Positions 7,102-8,449 of a stretch of DNA of 8,449 nucleotides are shown in pieces (within the stretch, counting starts at the first letter, position 1; the number at the start of each line of letters is the position of its first letter). Made by a program: the position numbers and the translations under genes. The stretch comes from Desulfobacterales bacterium. Its GTDB lineage: Bacteria; Desulfobacterota; Desulfobacteria; Desulfobacterales; UBA5852. The stretch is taken from positions 1-8,449 of the forward strand of contig JASJBQ010000201.1 of NCBI GenBank assembly GCA_030066455.1, read 5' to 3'. Under the pieces are notes generated by a model. That model saw only the letters and a program-made list of their open reading frames with translations. It was not told where the DNA came from and did no database searches.

Positions 7102-7130
7102 TTGACAAATACATTAAAAAATTATAGATA
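7102..7130 (+). promoter_or_regulatory. Sigma70-like promoter for the rightward sulfotransferase unit
   Basis: A perfect TTGACA (7102-7107) is followed by a 17-nt spacer and TAGATA (7125-7130). A 15-nt spacer would instead use TATAGA (7123-7128), a better -10 match. The AT-rich surroundings fit a promoter. The predicted start is near 7137, giving a leader of about 190 nt before the ATG at 7325. Confidence 0.5.
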
Positions 7131-7324
7131 AATAAATTTTGTTTAACGCGTCACCGACTTGGTTCATAACCGTCGGCGTAGCGTATCAAAGGGTATACGA
7201 GCAGGCGCCCTGTCTTTCTGGCTGATGTTCAGACATTGATATTCGGGACCAGGCGCTGCAAGGGTCGACTTTTCGGCAAATCATCAGCTAAACTATTATC
7301 GTAATGGCACGAGTGGAGACGGGG

Positions 7325-8185
7325 ATGAAGATTTTAATACTCGGACTCGGCAAATCGGGCACGACGGCGATGGTCTACAAAGTCGCCGGGGGGCTTCCCG
7401 ACTGCCGGGCTTTTTCAGGTGGCAAACCGGGCAAATATGTCGGCGACTATGAAAACGCCGTTTACAAGCACACCTACGAGCCGCGCAAAGGCAAAGACTT
7501 CGATCTGTACCGGGAGCATCTGAAAAACGAACACTACGATCGCAAGATCTGGATGGCGCGCGATCCCCGGGACGCCGCCGTCAGCAAGATGCTCTACCGC
7601 TGGCACAAGGGTTATGCCGGGCGCAAGAAGCAATTTCAGGCCCATCTCGATCTGGTGCTTCAGAAAGAAAAAGACCCGCGAAGCGTTTCTTTCGGAGAAA
7701 TCTGCCGCTATATCGGTCACGGGGCGTGGCCGGCATCGATCGACGCCGTCGTCGAAGAGGAAAAACAGCGCTATCGCGAAATGGCGGCGTTTGTCGAAAC
7801 CCTCGACGAGGACTGGTTTCTTTTCCGGTTCGAAGACATGGTCGCCAAGAATTTTGTTGCCTTGAACCAATACCTGGGTTTCCAGTTCGCCGATGAAGTC
7901 GAAGTGCCCAAGGGCACGGGCAAAGACAAGGTGGTTCGCAAAAAGGCCTCGGGCGACTGGCGTCACTGGTTTACACCGGAGGACGCCGAGTGGTTCAAGC
8001 CGGCCTACACGCCCTACATGACCGTGATGGGCTATGACACCGATGACTGGGAGCCGGCCGCGTCGCCGGTTATCGAGCCTGAGTTTTCCTCGGTCTACAT
8101 GCAGAACCTGCCCAAAAAAGCGACCCAGAACGTGGTTTTGCGCTACATCGATCCGATTCTGCAACGTTTCAATCTGCGGGGTTAA
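7325..8185 (+). CDS. Sulfotransferase domain protein
   Basis: This 286-residue protein has the full length of a PAPS-dependent sulfotransferase. The N-terminus LILGLGKSGTT (4-14) is the 5'-phosphosulfate-binding loop in its P-loop-like form. MARDPRDAAVSKMLYRWH (77-94) is the 3'-phosphate-binding segment with R79 and S87. WFLFRFEDMV (164-173) is the core strand after it. RKKASGDWRHWFTPED (205-220) matches the C-terminal RKG-x-GDW-x-x-F/T motif that closes over PAPS. No signal peptide or membrane anchor is seen, so it should act in the cytoplasm. Start choice: an ATG at 7304 is in frame, but the ATG at 7325 has GGAG (7315-7318) with 6-nt spacing and places the binding loop at the very N-terminus, as usual. 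It is the first gene of the rightward unit and is followed 82 nt later by an NDP-sugar enzyme. Its acceptor is probably a glycan, inferred from context. Confidence 0.87.
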   Translation: MKILILGLGKSGTTAMVYKVAGGLPDCRAFSGGKPGKYVGDYENAVYKHTYEPRKGKDFDLYREHLKNEHYDRKIWMARDPRDAAVSKMLYRWHKGYAGRKKQFQAHLDLVLQKEKDPRSVSFGEICRYIGHGAWPASIDAVVEEEKQRYREMAAFVETLDEDWFLFRFEDMVAKNFVALNQYLGFQFADEVEVPKGTGKDKVVRKKASGDWRHWFTPEDAEWFKPAYTPYMTVMGYDTDDWEPAASPVIEPEFSSVYMQNLPKKATQNVVLRYIDPILQRFNLRG

Positions 8186-8267
8186 AGTCTGAAAACGTGG
8201 ATTCGGATTCAATGCGTGTGCGTCTTCGGAAACGGAAGCCTGCGTTTCAAAAAGAAAGGGCGCAATC

Positions 8268-8449
8268 TTGCACTTAAAACCGAGGATTATGGTTACCGGG
8301 GGGGCCGGATTCATCGGCTCGCATCTGTGTGCGCGTCTGGCCGAGCAGGGCGCCGAGGTCCTGTGCGTCGACAACTTTTATACCGGCACCAAGCAGAATG
8401 TGCATGCACTGCTGAGCAATCCCTATTTCGAGATTCTGCGCCACGACAT
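8268..8449 (+). CDS. UDP-glucuronate decarboxylase-like extended SDR, N-terminal part only
   Basis: Sixty residues are visible before the window ends. [15 protein letters not shown] (6-20) contains the GxxGxxG NAD-binding motif of extended short-chain dehydrogenases. [15 protein letters not shown] (31-45) and FEILRHD (54-60) closely resemble UDP-xylose synthase (UDP-glucuronate decarboxylase); related UDP-sugar epimerases and dTDP-glucose 4,6-dehydratases cannot be excluded without the missing YxxxK and C-terminal part. Start choice: a TTG at 8268 has AAAGGG (8255-8260) with 7-nt spacing and yields the usual basic N-terminus before the first strand. An ATG at 8289 would cut that strand and has GAGG only 3 nt away. 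It follows the sulfotransferase in the same direction, probably co-transcribed, and would supply a nucleotide sugar to the pathway. Confidence 0.82.
   Translation, partial: MHLKPRIMVTGGAGFIGSHLCARLAEQGAEVLCVDNFYTGTKQNVHALLSNPYFEILRHD

Larger units (their letters stand above)
6807..7324. other. Divergent intergenic region with two promoters and leader structures
   Basis: This 518-bp stretch lies between the two divergent transcription units and has no supported gene. It holds one sigma70-like promoter in each direction, a GC-rich perfect hairpin at the expected leftward start point (6921-6937), a second small hairpin at 6891-6904 (ACACG/CGTGT), a GGGC-GAT-GCCC hairpin at 6878-6888 and an AT-rich block at about 7097-7142. 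The rightward leader includes an ops-like decamer at 7175-7184 and a CGTAT/ATACG inverted repeat at 7182-7199. Both leaders are long: about 125 nt leftward and about 190 nt rightward. Confidence 0.6.

Noticed and set aside
7121..7126. Perfect TATAAT on the minus strand as the leftward promoter
   Set aside because: No -35 match at 15-19 nt. The TTGACA/TAGATT pair at 6966-6938 is much better and nearer to the gene. In this AT-rich block a chance hexamer is expected.
7202..7256. CAGGCGC occurring twice (7202-7208 and 7250-7256) as a direct repeat
   Set aside because: Seven bases in a GC-rich leader is within chance, and no further copies or regular spacing were seen.
7294..7299. TATTAT as a -10 box close to the sulfotransferase start
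   Set aside because: No acceptable -35 hexamer is found 15-19 nt upstream, and the TTGACA promoter at 7102 is better supported.
7304..7324. Upstream ATG adding seven residues to the rightward sulfotransferase
   Set aside because: The ATG at 7325 has a well-spaced GGAG and puts the binding loop at the usual N-terminal position. The extension would cover that ribosome-binding site.
7415..8374. A 319-codon minus-strand open frame
   Set aside because: It is antisense to the sulfotransferase and to the start of the UXS-like gene, both of which carry clear family motifs. Its own translation has no family motif.

Overview
The window looks like part of a surface-polysaccharide locus (capsule, O-antigen or exopolysaccharide) from a mid-GC, probably Gram-negative bacterium. 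The basis is a CMP-Kdo-synthetase-type cytidylyltransferase, two sulfotransferases, two glycosyltransferase-type proteins and a UDP-glucuronate-decarboxylase-like NDP-sugar enzyme in one place. A Desulfobacterota origin would fit the style of the genes, but that is a weak guess; nothing in the window fixes the taxon. No mobile element, CRISPR array, tRNA or rRNA was seen.

Layout: two transcription units diverge from a 518-bp intergenic region (6807-7324). The leftward unit (minus strand, read from 6806 down to 1) holds, in order: a GT-B-like polysaccharide transferase (6806-5532), a cyclase-family metal hydrolase (5457-4825), a KdsB-like cytidylyltransferase (4662-3907), a D-2-hydroxyacid dehydrogenase (3885-2941), a fused GT2 glycosyltransferase/zinc dehydrogenase (2934-1009) and a sulfotransferase that runs off the left edge (840-1). 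The rightward unit holds a second sulfotransferase (7325-8185) and the start of a UXS-like extended SDR (8268 to the right edge).

Each unit has a sigma70-like promoter in the intergenic region. Both have a perfect TTGACA, a 17-nt spacer and a TAGAT(T/A) -10 box, and both share the bases AAT just after the -35 box.

How the genes may work together (inference): the cytidylyltransferase would activate a sugar acid as its CMP derivative. The adjacent hydroxyacid dehydrogenase, the zinc dehydrogenase domain and the cyclase-type hydrolase are candidates to make or modify that acid. The GT2 and GT-B proteins would build the glycan, the UXS-like enzyme would supply UDP-xylose or a related sugar, and the two sulfotransferases would add sulfate. 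The most unusual items are the GT2-dehydrogenase fusion, and a cytidylyltransferase that keeps its nucleotide and metal motifs but has lost the usual Kdo-side motif.
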